From assembly GCA_002371155.1 (NCBI GenBank), contig DFGC01000014.1:20456-43763 (forward strand): DNA of 23,308 nt. Direction: 5' to 3'. Below the pieces are notes generated by a model, which saw nothing but the letters and a program-made list of their open reading frames with translations, searched no databases and was not told the DNA's origin. Position numbers and translations under genes: made by a program. The DNA comes from Alphaproteobacteria bacterium UBA3760. Its GTDB lineage: Bacteria > Pseudomonadota > Alphaproteobacteria > Rs-D84. Below are positions 1 through 6,759 of the stretch, piece by piece. Within the stretch, counting starts at the first letter, position 1. Each line of letters starts with the position of its first letter.

Positions 1-115
1 ACCGCGCGTCCGCGGTATGACGACATCGGGACCCGATTGGGGGTATTCCGCCCATTTGGGGAGGGGGACCGTCGTAGACGGTGGAGGGGGTGAACAAAAC
101 GCACCCGCGTTTTGT

Positions 116-183
116 GTCATTCTGAGTAAGGGAACCCGCGAAACACAAATGTGTTTCGTGGGACCCGTCAACGAAGAATCCAG
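116..183 (+). repeat. Palindromic element with GTCAT...ATCCAG borders
   Basis: It starts with GTCATTCTGAG and ends with GAAGAATCCAG. Inside, a 13-bp arm at 135-147 pairs with 150-162 around a 2-nt loop, with one mismatched pair. The borders match those of the elements at 225-291 (opposite strand) and 23251-23277, while the stem sequence differs. REP-like elements with such borders are, from general knowledge, common in genomes; membership in a named family is not established here. Confidence 0.6.
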
Positions 184-224
184 GTAATTAAAAATGCGGT
201 CGGCGACGCCGACACATAAATGGA

Positions 225-291
225 CTGGATCCTGACGGTCGTTTTTACGTTCTTTGCCGTGGCAAAGGTGTAAAAACTCCCTCAGGATGAC
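225..291 (-). repeat. Palindromic element with GTCAT...ATCCAG borders
   Basis: On the minus strand it begins GTCATCCTGAGG and ends GTCAGGATCCAG. The interior is a long imperfect hairpin in which TTTTTAC and TTTGCC on one side pair with GGCAAAG and GTAAAAA on the other. The orientation is opposite to the copy at 116-183, about 40 bp away, so the two form a converging pair. It lies outside any gene. Confidence 0.6.
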
Positions 292-368
292 CACCCGTCG
301 CCCAAGGCTATGGGTGGCGTGCAAAAAACATGCGCGTTTTGTCGCATCATCCGGTGGTATAACAAACA

Positions 369-398
369 TAAAAATCGCCCGAAGTGGGCGATTTTTTA
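369..398 (-). terminator. Rho-independent terminator after rubrerythrin gene
   Basis: ATCGCCC and GGGCGAT form a perfect stem around a 5-nt loop, flanked by A and T runs on both sides, so it could work in either direction. It sits 19 bp past the stop of the minus-strand rubrerythrin gene and most likely ends the obg-unknown-rubrerythrin transcript. Confidence 0.85.
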
Positions 399-416
399 TT
401 GCGAACAATCCGAAAA

Positions 417-1037
417 CTAGTCGCGATTTGCGTATTCACAAAATCCCTCGGACGTGTCACAACGGGAAACGATACCCTCGCTGACAAAATATCCCTGTTC
501 ATGCAGGCATGCCGGACAAACCTTTGGTGCCTCATATCCAATATGCCAATTACCACAATTCGTGCAACGCCACATAACAACTTTATCGCTTTTGAACAAT
601 GTGCCGTTTTCAATCGCATCCGCCAGCGCACGAAAACGCGATTCATGATAACGTTCCGCCAAACCAATATTCTTGAAAATTTCTGCGATTGCCGGGAAAC
701 CCTCTTGCGCGGCGATTTGTGCAAATCGTGGATACATATCCGTATTCTCTTCGTTTTCGCCATATGCCGATGCTTTCAGATTTTCCAATGTTGTGCCGAC
801 ACGACCCGCCGGGAAAGACGCGGTTATTTCCAACATGCCGCCTTCCATAAATTTGAACAAACGCGACGCATGTTCATATTCATGTTCCGCCGTTTCCAAG
901 AAAATTTTACCAATCGCATGGAAACCCTCTTTTTTTGCCGCCGACGCGAACATAGTATAACGATTGCGCGCCTGGGATTCACCCGCAAACGCAATCATCA
1001 GATTTTTTTCCGTTTGTGTTCCTTTTAATGTAGGCAT
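417..1037 (-). CDS. rbr: Rubrerythrin
   Basis: A non-haem di-iron peroxidase of the cytoplasm that reduces hydrogen peroxide using electrons from a rubredoxin-type centre. The protein is 206 aa. A ferritin-like four-helix domain fills residues 1-145, with E20 and the E53-x-x-H56 ligand motif visible and a second helix pair carrying further Glu and His residues. A C-terminal rubredoxin-like domain has Cys158-x-x-Cys161 and Cys174-x-x-Cys177. The start is set by AAAGGAG seven bases upstream. It follows the unknown gene at 1062 by 24 bp and is probably the last gene of the obg transcript. Rubrerythrin is typical of anaerobes and microaerophiles, so it hints at lifestyle. About 25 residues beyond the metal site (SRCDTSEGFCEYANRD) form a short extra tail with two more cysteines. 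Confidence 0.95.
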   Translation of the reverse strand: MPTLKGTQTEKNLMIAFAGESQARNRYTMFASAAKKEGFHAIGKIFLETAEHEYEHASRLFKFMEGGMLEITASFPAGRVGTTLENLKASAYGENEENTDMYPRFAQIAAQEGFPAIAEIFKNIGLAERYHESRFRALADAIENGTLFKSDKVVMWRCTNCGNWHIGYEAPKVCPACLHEQGYFVSEGIVSRCDTSEGFCEYANRD

Positions 1038-1061
1038 ATTTTTACTCCTTTTCCTTGTTAT

Positions 1062-1601
1062 TTATTTTTGTTTATCTAACCCGCTGCGCGATGCCGCATG
1101 TATAATTCTAATATTGGCATCAAACAACGCAATTCCCAAAAATGCACGCGCCTGTTCAACACTGGTTCCGTATCCCCATATCGGCCCATTATCCGTATCA
1201 TACTTTGCCACAACATACGAATACACAGGTTCCATCACACCATAACAATTTTCATAATATTCCGCCGCACGATAATATTCAAATTTATTCTTTTCATGGA
1301 TATTCAATATTTCGCCCAATATAAATTTTTTATCGCGCACGACCTGAACATTTAACCCACCCCGCACATTCTGAACACGCCACGCACCGGCAATAAAACG
1401 CACCCCGCCCCGTCCAATTTTTGACAATGGCACACGATTACCATTCGATGCATATGCATAAATTCCATTTTCAGAATCAGTATCATAATCACCCGTCGCA
1501 CGCATTATATCACGCCCCACACACGACACACGCGAATCGGGCACTGGGCGACCATCCAAATCACGCAGACCAAAATTATATGTTTCTTTTTTCGCCGTCA
1601 T
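1062..1601 (-). CDS. Conserved-looking protein of unknown function
   Basis: I do not recognise this 179-aa protein. It is soluble-looking, with no signal peptide or membrane segment, and is rich in Tyr, Gly and Arg. Its C-terminal part (YGTSVEQARAFLGIALFDAN) looks like a compact alpha/beta tail. The chosen ATG overlaps the end of obg by 26 bp in another frame, with only a weak GGTGG ahead; the next internal Met is near residue 33, so the start is uncertain. Coding is supported by length, the tight position between obg and rubrerythrin, and a normal stop 24 bp before the next gene. Translation may be coupled to obg. No function can be assigned. Confidence 0.7.
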   Translation of the reverse strand: MTAKKETYNFGLRDLDGRPVPDSRVSCVGRDIMRATGDYDTDSENGIYAYASNGNRVPLSKIGRGGVRFIAGAWRVQNVRGGLNVQVVRDKKFILGEILNIHEKNKFEYYRAAEYYENCYGVMEPVYSYVVAKYDTDNGPIWGYGTSVEQARAFLGIALFDANIRIIHAASRSGLDKQK

Positions 1602-2601
1602 CTAAATCCACCATTTTCCTTTCTATTTTTGCAATTAAATCATCGATACCGATACGCCCCGCCGCACTGATTGTAATAATCTCAGGCTTTTTCTTGCGAC
1701 CAAACGATTTTTTGAACGCCGTCATACGCGCAGCCAATTCATCATCATCGATGGCATCGATTTTATTTATCACAACCATCTCAGGTTTATTTACCAAACC
1801 GCCACCATACGAATCCATTTCATGACGAATGGCCGCATAACGCGCCGCCCAATCGGGCTCCGTTCCATCTATTAAATGCAGAATCATTTTGGTGCGTTCC
1901 GCATGGCCTAAAAATTTATCGCCCAGTCCAACACCACGATGCGCCCCCTCGATAAGTCCGGGCAAATCAACCATAACAAATTCGCGATTATGCGCATACA
2001 TCACACCCAACTGGGGATTTAATGTCGTAAATGCATAGTTCGCAATTTTCGGACGCGCAGATGTCACCGCCGCCAACAATGTCGATTTTCCCGCATTTGG
2101 AAAGCCAACCAACCCAATATCCGCAATCAGTTTCAATCGCAAAACAACCGTTCTTTCTTCACCCGGCAAACCGTCATTGGCCTGGCGCGGGGCGCGATTT
2201 GTCGGACTTTTGAAATGCAAATTTCCCCAACCGCCGTTTCCACCACGTGCCGCCAAATATTCCATACCATCCGCATTCAAATCAGCATATTCGATTTCTT
2301 CATTTTCAGACAAAATCACCGTTCCCGTCGGCACAGGCAAAATTAAATCTTCGCCTGAAAATCCAGTCCGCATTTTTCCCATACCGTTTTGACCGCGTTC
2401 AGCGACAAAATTAGTCTTGAACCGATAATCAATCAAAGTATTCACATTTGGCACCGCGCGAAAAATCACATCGCCACCGCGTCCACCATCACCACCATTT
2501 GGCCCGCCATATTCGATATATTTTTCACGCCGAAAAGACGCCGCGCCGTTCCCGCCGTCACCCGCACGCACATGAATTTTTGCCTTGTCCAGAAATTTCA
2601 T
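1576..2601 (-). CDS. obg: GTPase Obg/CgtA
   Basis: An essential GTPase that binds the large ribosomal subunit and links ribosome maturation with growth and the stringent response. The protein is 341 aa. Residues 1-158 form the glycine-rich Obg fold (GDGGNGA, GGPNGGDGGRGGD). The G domain has G1 GFPNAGKST at 166-174, an FTTLNP switch segment near 191-196, G3 DLPG at 212-215 and G4 NKID at 279-282. The length suits the family without the longer acidic C-terminal extension of E. coli ObgE (about 390 aa). GGGG lies before the ATG. The gene is divergent from ssrA and opens the transcript that includes the unknown gene and rubrerythrin. In many bacteria obg follows rplU-rpmA; that is not the case here. 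Confidence 0.97.
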   Translation of the reverse strand: MKFLDKAKIHVRAGDGGNGAASFRREKYIEYGGPNGGDGGRGGDVIFRAVPNVNTLIDYRFKTNFVAERGQNGMGKMRTGFSGEDLILPVPTGTVILSENEEIEYADLNADGMEYLAARGGNGGWGNLHFKSPTNRAPRQANDGLPGEERTVVLRLKLIADIGLVGFPNAGKSTLLAAVTSARPKIANYAFTTLNPQLGVMYAHNREFVMVDLPGLIEGAHRGVGLGDKFLGHAERTKMILHLIDGTEPDWAARYAAIRHEMDSYGGGLVNKPEMVVINKIDAIDDDELAARMTAFKKSFGRKKKPEIITISAAGRIGIDDLIAKIERKMVDLDDGEKRNI

Positions 2602-2631
2602 AAATAACCCCGCAAATTTGTTATCGCCCGC

Positions 2632-2660
2632 ATTATAAACTTAAAAACTTGCAATTTCCA
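2632..2660 (-). promoter_or_regulatory. Probable sigma70 promoter of obg
   Basis: On the minus strand, TGGAAA (2655-2660) and a perfect TATAAT (2632-2637) are 17 bp apart. The -35 matches only four of six positions. Transcription would start near 2625, leaving a short leader. It interleaves with the ssrA promoter on the other strand, so the two may compete. Confidence 0.5.
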
Positions 2661-2677
2661 GTATAAAGATTTATAAT
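2649..2677 (+). promoter_or_regulatory. Sigma70 promoter of the tmRNA gene
   Basis: TTGCAA (2649-2654) and TATAAT (2672-2677) are separated by exactly 17 bp, a near-consensus promoter. The predicted start near 2684 lies about 20 bases before the first clear acceptor-piece helix, as expected for a highly expressed stable RNA. Confidence 0.8.
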
Positions 2678-2683
2678 AACTGG

Positions 2684-3007
2684 GCTGCGATGCAGTGATG
2701 ATTCTGAACCCTATGCGGAATAGTCGTTTTGGACTGGGGGGCGGTACCCCACAGCTCCACCATAATTAAAAAATCACTTTATGGGGCTGACATAGTTTCG
2801 ACAGGCGCAATAAAGGCATTATGGCTGAATTCGACATAGTCGTCGTAAAACACTAACTAAAAACTGAATGGCGTAAGACACGCTGCGAACGACAATGTTC
2901 GCCTTGCAATGGCTGCTTAAATAACAGCATTGATATAATTGGCGATTGTTGATTATATCGTTTTGGCTATTGCGGGGTTGGCCGGGTACCTGGCACCAGA
3001 AACCCGG
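2684..3007 (+). ncRNA. ssrA: Permuted two-piece tmRNA
   Basis: Rescues stalled ribosomes by trans-translation. The acceptor piece comes first and ends in GCTCCACCA with CCA at 2760-2762. A 20-nt spacer follows, then the coding piece beginning GGGGCTGACATAGTTTCGAC at 2783. The 7-bp acceptor stem is GGGGCTG (2783-2789) with CAGCTCC. The pieces are also joined by AACCC (2707-2711) with GGGTT (2975-2979) and AATAG (2719-2723) with CTATT (2967-2971), confirming permutation. The resume frame is at 2882-2920. A strong hairpin at 2982-3007 (CCGGGT/ACCCGG) closes the gene. This gene order is characteristic of Alphaproteobacteria. Exact mature ends are estimates. The T-loop (GGCGGTA) departs from the usual TTCRA pattern. 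Confidence 0.93.
2882..2920 (+). other. tmRNA tag-peptide reading frame
   Basis: GCT GCG AAC GAC and following codons read AANDNVRLAMAA and then TAA. The AANDN start is standard for proteobacterial tags and the AMAA end fits the hydrophobic C-terminal degron read by ClpXP. The exact resume codon (the first or second Ala) cannot be fixed by eye. Confidence 0.9.
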
Positions 3008-3037
3008 TAATTTTAACAAAACAAAAAAGGACAAAAA

Positions 3038-3274
3038 ATGTTTGGAAAAATTAAAAAAGTATTTTTCACAGGTGTATTTGGTATTTTATACATTTCTTTT
3101 ATTTCCCAGGTTGTTTATGTCTTGGCATTTATGAACGAGGGCTGTGATGCAATGTTGGTTGCGATGGCGGGACTGTCCGTTGAATGGTTGGTTTTGATTG
3201 CGGCGCGTTATTTATCAAAACGTTCATCTGCCAGCAGCGCACAATATTCTGGCAACAATTATCGTCGTCGTTAA
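3038..3274 (+). CDS. Small two-helix membrane protein, unknown
   Basis: I do not recognise this 78-aa protein. It has two predicted membrane helices, about residues 9-30 and 39-57, joined by a short loop (MNEGCD). A basic, polar tail rich in Ser, Asn and Arg ends in YRRR. AAAGGAC lies seven bases before the ATG, a good ribosome-binding site, and a perfect-stem terminator follows, so expression is credible. It begins about 30 bp after the ssrA hairpin with no clear promoter of its own, so it may be expressed by read-through from the tmRNA promoter. No function is assigned. Confidence 0.7.
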   Translation: MFGKIKKVFFTGVFGILYISFISQVVYVLAFMNEGCDAMLVAMAGLSVEWLVLIAARYLSKRSSASSAQYSGNNYRRR

Positions 3275-3301
3275 AAACAACGAAAAGACAAATGAAAAAA
3301 G

Positions 3302-3327
3302 CCTCAATAAATTTATTGAGGTTTTTT
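3302..3327 (+). terminator. Rho-independent terminator
   Basis: A 20-bp perfect palindrome (CCTCAATAAATTTATTGAGG) followed by six T. It ends the ssrA/small membrane protein unit just before the Lon-like gene promoter. Confidence 0.9.
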
Positions 3328-3330
3328 ATC

Positions 3331-3358
3331 TTGAAAAAACGCAAAAACACACTATATT
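3331..3358 (+). promoter_or_regulatory. Probable promoter of the Lon-like operon, near-leaderless
   Basis: TTGAAA (3331-3336) and TATATT (3353-3358) are 16 bp apart. Transcription would start near 3365, only about three bases before the ATG at 3368, and no good Shine-Dalgarno sequence is present. The mRNA is therefore likely leaderless or nearly so. No heat-shock-like motif was seen. Confidence 0.6.
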
Positions 3359-3367
3359 AAATAGGCT

Positions 3368-5128
3368 ATGAAAAATTATATTTTACCACTTCGTGATTTG
3401 GTCGTGCATCCGGGACTTACCATGCCGATATATTTGGATAATCCAACATCTGTGGATTGCCTGACGACGGCATCAAATTTCGGTCAGAAAATTGTTTTGG
3501 CGCCACAAAAATCGTGGGTGTATCCAACATTACCCGAAGATATATACGATGTCGGCACGATTGGTGAGATTGTCCAGGTATTAAACCTGCCGGACGGGTC
3601 GGTTCATTCAATTGTTCGCACAACCGATGCGGTTCGGTTATCTGATGTAAAATTGGTTGACGGAATTTTTATGGGCGACGCAACAAAAATTGACATTTTG
3701 GACGATTCTGAATTTGAACAAACGATTGCATTGCGCGATAAAATCACTGAAAACATACGCAATTTGGCGGGAACAAAAAAAATCAAGATGGATAAAATTT
3801 ATAATGTTATCCGAAATTATCCCCTGCCCGCATTTATTGACAGCGTGATTCAGAGTTTGAATTTGGATACCGACATCGCGGTTAAAATTTTATCTGCCCC
3901 CAGTTGGCGCGAAAAACTGATTATTTTACTAGAACAGGTGAATCTGAACGCGGAAACCGCAAAAATCGAAGAAAATATAAATCGTCGTATTCATCAACAA
4001 ATGGAATCTGGTCGTCGGGACGCAATTTTGCAAGAAAAACTGCGCGCGATTCAACACGAAATGGGCGAAGATAATGACGAGGCTGACACCGCGGGAATGC
4101 GCAAGCGAATCGAAAGTGCATGTCTGCCCCCGGATGTTATGGACAAGGCAAAATCTGAATTCAAACGCATGCGCGCAATATCCCCCATGTCACAAGAAGG
4201 TGGCCTGATAAAAAATTATTTGGACGAATTATTGTCGATGCCATGGCAAACCACACCGCAACAACCGATTGATTTGGCGCGCGCCCGCGAAACATTGGAC
4301 GCGGAACATTCGGGTATGCAACCGGTCAAAGAACGCATTTTGGAACACATCGCGGTTATGAAAAAAACGGGTGCCCCCCGCGGGTCAATTTTGTGCTTTG
4401 TTGGCGCACCGGGTGTTGGAAAAACATCCCTGTGTAAATCTATTGCAAACGCATTGGGGCGCAAATATCAACGAATTTCATTGGGTGGGATTTCTGACGA
4501 ATCTCATTTCCGTGGTCATCGCAAAACATATATCGGGGCGCAAACCGGCCGCATTATGGACGCGTTAAAGCGGTGCAAAACAAATAACCCGGTCATTGTT
4601 CTGGACGAAATCGATAAAATGGGACGCGATTGGCGTGGCGACCCAGAATCGGCATTATTGGAAATTTTGGACCCTGAACAAAATAAAACTTTCCGCGACC
4701 ATTATCTCGAGGTTGACTTTGACCTGTCGCATGTTTTATTTATTGCGACGGCAAATTCATTAAATATGTCATCCGCATTAAAGGACCGTATGGAAATAAT
4801 CAACATCCCCGGATACAGCGAAGATGACAAGGTTCAAATTGCACGCGAACATTTATTAAAACGCGTGGCGGATGACAATGGTTGGAATATTGAAAACATA
4901 ATAATATCGGACGATGCAATTCGTCATATCATTCGCAATTACACATCTGAACAAGGTGTCCGCAATCTGCAACGGGAATTGGCGACATTGTTGCGACGCG
5001 AACTTTTGGCAAACGATGGGAACGACATTGCGACCGAATTTACAATACAAAAAATTGACGATTTATTATCGATTCGCGACTGTGGTGAATCGGGACACAA
5101 AATCGGTTTTTCAATGCGTGCCCAGTAA
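3368..5128 (+). CDS. Lon-family AAA+ protein lacking the peptidase domain
   Basis: The 586-aa protein has a LON N-terminal substrate domain (from ILPLRDLVVHPG at residue 4 to about 200), a helical linker, and a complete AAA+ module: Walker A GAPGVGKT at 346-353, Walker B with D413-E414, sensor-1 N463 and sensor-2 R532 in GVRNLQREL. The Lon signature RGDPESALLEILDPEQN is intact. Lon is normally about 780-810 aa with a C-terminal Ser-Lys peptidase. Here the frame stops at the AAA+/peptidase boundary, and no catalytic-serine motif (PKDGPSAG type) occurs downstream in any frame. The pore loop reads YIGAQTG, where Lon usually has YIGAMPG. It may unfold or hold proteins without cutting them, or be a pseudo-protease. 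It leads an operon with tsaB and rimI. The family is certain; the function is inferred. Confidence 0.9.
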   Translation: MKNYILPLRDLVVHPGLTMPIYLDNPTSVDCLTTASNFGQKIVLAPQKSWVYPTLPEDIYDVGTIGEIVQVLNLPDGSVHSIVRTTDAVRLSDVKLVDGIFMGDATKIDILDDSEFEQTIALRDKITENIRNLAGTKKIKMDKIYNVIRNYPLPAFIDSVIQSLNLDTDIAVKILSAPSWREKLIILLEQVNLNAETAKIEENINRRIHQQMESGRRDAILQEKLRAIQHEMGEDNDEADTAGMRKRIESACLPPDVMDKAKSEFKRMRAISPMSQEGGLIKNYLDELLSMPWQTTPQQPIDLARARETLDAEHSGMQPVKERILEHIAVMKKTGAPRGSILCFVGAPGVGKTSLCKSIANALGRKYQRISLGGISDESHFRGHRKTYIGAQTGRIMDALKRCKTNNPVIVLDEIDKMGRDWRGDPESALLEILDPEQNKTFRDHYLEVDFDLSHVLFIATANSLNMSSALKDRMEIINIPGYSEDDKVQIAREHLLKRVADDNGWNIENIIISDDAIRHIIRNYTSEQGVRNLQRELATLLRRELLANDGNDIATEFTIQKIDDLLSIRDCGESGHKIGFSMRAQ

Positions 5129-5131
5129 ATT

Positions 5132-5464
5132 ATGAATATATTCTACGAAATCAAAAATTATATTTCCGAAATAAAACACATGTCGCGCCAGATTGATTCA
5201 CATAAAAATGAATTAAGGTTTGAAACATGGATTTATTCTGATACAATCCATATAAGTGACAGTTTCAGACTGAACACAACCGACTTGTATATCGAGGTTA
5301 TGAAATATTATGTTTGGTGGGCGCATACGCGATTCAGGATTATTTCATATAATCCTAAAAAACCACGAAGCATGAAAAAACGCAGAAAATTGTTCGATAA
5401 AATTGTCGCACGAATAATTTTCAACAAATGTTTGGACGCATATAAAAACGGAAATAAAAAATGA
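5132..5464 (+). CDS. Small basic protein of unknown function
   Basis: I do not recognise this 110-aa protein. It is basic and aromatic (IEVMKYYVWWAHTRFRII), ending in a Lys/Arg-rich stretch, with no signal peptide or clear membrane helix. It starts three bases after the Lon-like stop and its TGA overlaps the tsaB ATG as ATGA. That arrangement strongly suggests a real, translationally coupled gene. It shows no trace of a Lon peptidase domain, so it is not the missing half of the upstream gene. Confidence 0.7.
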   Translation: MNIFYEIKNYISEIKHMSRQIDSHKNELRFETWIYSDTIHISDSFRLNTTDLYIEVMKYYVWWAHTRFRIISYNPKKPRSMKKRRKLFDKIVARIIFNKCLDAYKNGNKK

Positions 5465-6006
5465 TACTGATTATAAACACATCTGGCACCGGCATAGATT
5501 TGGTTATGGACGAAAAATTCGCCCACATGGATGCCGAAAAACAGGCAATCCAATTACCCACATTTGTTGAAAAATTCATAACCGACAACGGGGTTAAATT
5601 TTCCGACCTGACGGCGATTGGCATTGTTGTTGGCCCCGGCAGTTTTACCGGAATCAGAATTGGTATCGCCTATGCCAAGGGTTTATCGATTGGATTAAAT
5701 ATACCCGTTGTGCCAATAAACGCATTTGAAATTTATTTGGCGGCAACGCCCGACGCATTTGTGGCAATTGAATCTGGACGCGGTGATTTTTTTGTTGGCG
5801 CGAAAAATTTGGTGCCCTGCACAATGGGAATCGACGAATTAGAAACACGCCAAATGGCATGGCCACAAACCGTTGGACACAAACCATTTGATTTGAAATT
5901 GGCGACGGAAATCGTCCGTAAAAAATTAGAATCCGGACATATCGAACCCGCAATACCGATGTATCTGCGCCCCAGTTATGCCGAAGAAAAAAATTCAGGA
6001 AAATAA
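5461..6006 (+). CDS. tsaB: tRNA threonylcarbamoyladenosine biosynthesis protein TsaB
   Basis: TsaB is the scaffold partner of TsaD and TsaE in the complex that makes t6A at position 37 of ANN-decoding tRNAs. The 181-aa protein starts with the ASKHA beta-strand IINTSGTGIDLV and has the family core VGPGSFTGIRIGIAYAKGL at about residues 57-75, with ESGRGDFFVG further on. The usual length is about 215-235 aa, so the C-terminal half is shortened, though the core is intact. The ATG overlaps the preceding stop (ATGA), and rimI follows two bases after its TAA. The tsaB-rimI order is widespread in bacteria, which supports both names. Confidence 0.92.
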   Translation: MILIINTSGTGIDLVMDEKFAHMDAEKQAIQLPTFVEKFITDNGVKFSDLTAIGIVVGPGSFTGIRIGIAYAKGLSIGLNIPVVPINAFEIYLAATPDAFVAIESGRGDFFVGAKNLVPCTMGIDELETRQMAWPQTVGHKPFDLKLATEIVRKKLESGHIEPAIPMYLRPSYAEEKNSGK

Positions 6007-6008
6007 AA

Positions 6009-6404
6009 ATGTATTCAGAACTTGAAAAACTTTATGCAATTTGCTTTCCGGAAAAAACACACAAATGGACAGCAAACGATTTTGATGATTTGAAAAAATC
6101 TGGGTGTGAAATCGTCATGGGTCAAAACAGTTTCATCGTTTGGCGACGCATATTGGACGAGGCTGAAATTATATCAATTGGTGTTGCACCAATCGCCCGA
6201 CGCACCGGCACCGGCACCGCACTGATGCAAATTGCCGAACGCGATATAACGCAATCTGGGGGCAAAACAATTTTCTTAGAGGTTGACGATGCAAACACCC
6301 CCGCCATTGAAATGTATAAAAAATGTGGATTTATTGCCACCGGCACCCGTCCGCATTATTACGAAAATGGTCATGATGCAATCATTATGCGCAAAGAGGT
6401 TTAA
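6009..6404 (+). CDS. rimI: Ribosomal-protein-alanine N-acetyltransferase RimI-like (GNAT)
   Basis: A GNAT acetyltransferase of 131 aa that by family acetylates the N-terminal alanine of ribosomal protein bS18, whose gene is at 10021. The acetyl-CoA loop is IGVAPIARRTGTGTALM (R-x-x-G-x-G), followed by FLEVDDANTPAIEMYKKCGF, the usual GNAT motif B with the N...A..MY..CGF pattern. The N-terminus (ELEKLYAICFPE) also fits RimI. It lies two bases after tsaB, the standard neighbour. Substrate specificity is inferred from context; a general GNAT enzyme remains possible. Confidence 0.88.
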   Translation: MYSELEKLYAICFPEKTHKWTANDFDDLKKSGCEIVMGQNSFIVWRRILDEAEIISIGVAPIARRTGTGTALMQIAERDITQSGGKTIFLEVDDANTPAIEMYKKCGFIATGTRPHYYENGHDAIIMRKEV

Positions 6405-6405
6405 C

Positions 6406-6690
6406 ATGCAACAAAAACAAATCGCAATTTGCACATGCGTCGGATATATGTATAAAACACCATTTATCGAATATCGCGTTGGACGCAGTAAATGTTTTCA
6501 GGGTTTTTCCGAACTCGACCCTGATTTCGATTTGGCGTGCAAATTAAAACCCGGCGACAAATTCGAATTTGAAATGCGCGCGGTTGAAATAACATCCACT
6601 GAAAAAATCGAGGTCCCAACCCACACAGAATATTTACCATACATAACCCGAATAATTCCTAAAAAACTAAAATCAGAACAACGCGCATAA
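6406..6690 (+). CDS. Small protein of unknown function at end of tsaB-rimI operon
   Basis: I do not recognise this 94-aa protein (MQQKQIAICTCVGYMYKTPF...). The start at 6406 is chosen because AAAGAGG precedes it at a good distance and it begins one base after the rimI stop; an upstream in-frame ATG at 6283 lies inside rimI and would give an unrelated prefix. No signal peptide or membrane helix is visible. The middle (LKPGDKFEFEMRAVEI) looks like a beta-rich fold, perhaps OB-like, but this is a guess. A strong terminator follows. Confidence 0.72.
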   Translation: MQQKQIAICTCVGYMYKTPFIEYRVGRSKCFQGFSELDPDFDLACKLKPGDKFEFEMRAVEITSTEKIEVPTHTEYLPYITRIIPKKLKSEQRA

Positions 6691-6716
6691 AAAACGCATA
6701 AAAAATTTCACAAAAA

Positions 6717-6740
6717 AAATCGCCCAAATTTGGGCGATTT
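6717..6740. terminator. Bidirectional terminator between convergent genes
   Basis: A perfect 24-bp palindrome centred on CGCCCAAATTTGGGCG with an A-run on the left, and so a T-run for the minus strand; the plus-strand side has only a short T-tract. It lies between the plus-strand operon ending at 6690 and the minus-strand DsbA-like gene ending at 6760, and probably serves both. Confidence 0.85.
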
Positions 6741-6759
6741 CAATTTTGCATTAAATTTA

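Larger units (their letters stand above)
1..345. repeat. Gene-free cluster of short palindromes
   Basis: No credible gene lies here; short ORFs run through repeats. Inverted repeats seen include 31-43 (ATCGGG/CCCGAT around one A), 94-102 with 107-115 (ACAAAACGC/GCGTTTTGT), 135-147 with 150-162, 199-205 with 207-213 (GTCGGCG/CGCCGAC) and a long imperfect one at 228-288. Positions 1-20, read on the minus strand, begin GTCATACCGCG and look like an element cut by the window edge. The stretch is richer in GC than the flanking genes. It resembles a landing zone for REP-like dispersed palindromes rather than decayed coding sequence. Confidence 0.7.

Noticed and set aside
254..484. Small plus-strand ORF in the repeat region
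   Set aside because: It reads through palindromes and the rubrerythrin terminator and overlaps the rubrerythrin 3' end; no ribosome-binding site.
384..1028. Long plus-strand ORF opposite rubrerythrin
   Set aside because: It lies wholly antisense to a clear rubrerythrin, starts inside the terminator and has no recognisable domain.
5129..5464. Frameshifted remnant of a Lon peptidase domain
   Set aside because: No frame shows the Ser or Lys active-site motifs, and the ORF there has a different character and couples to tsaB.
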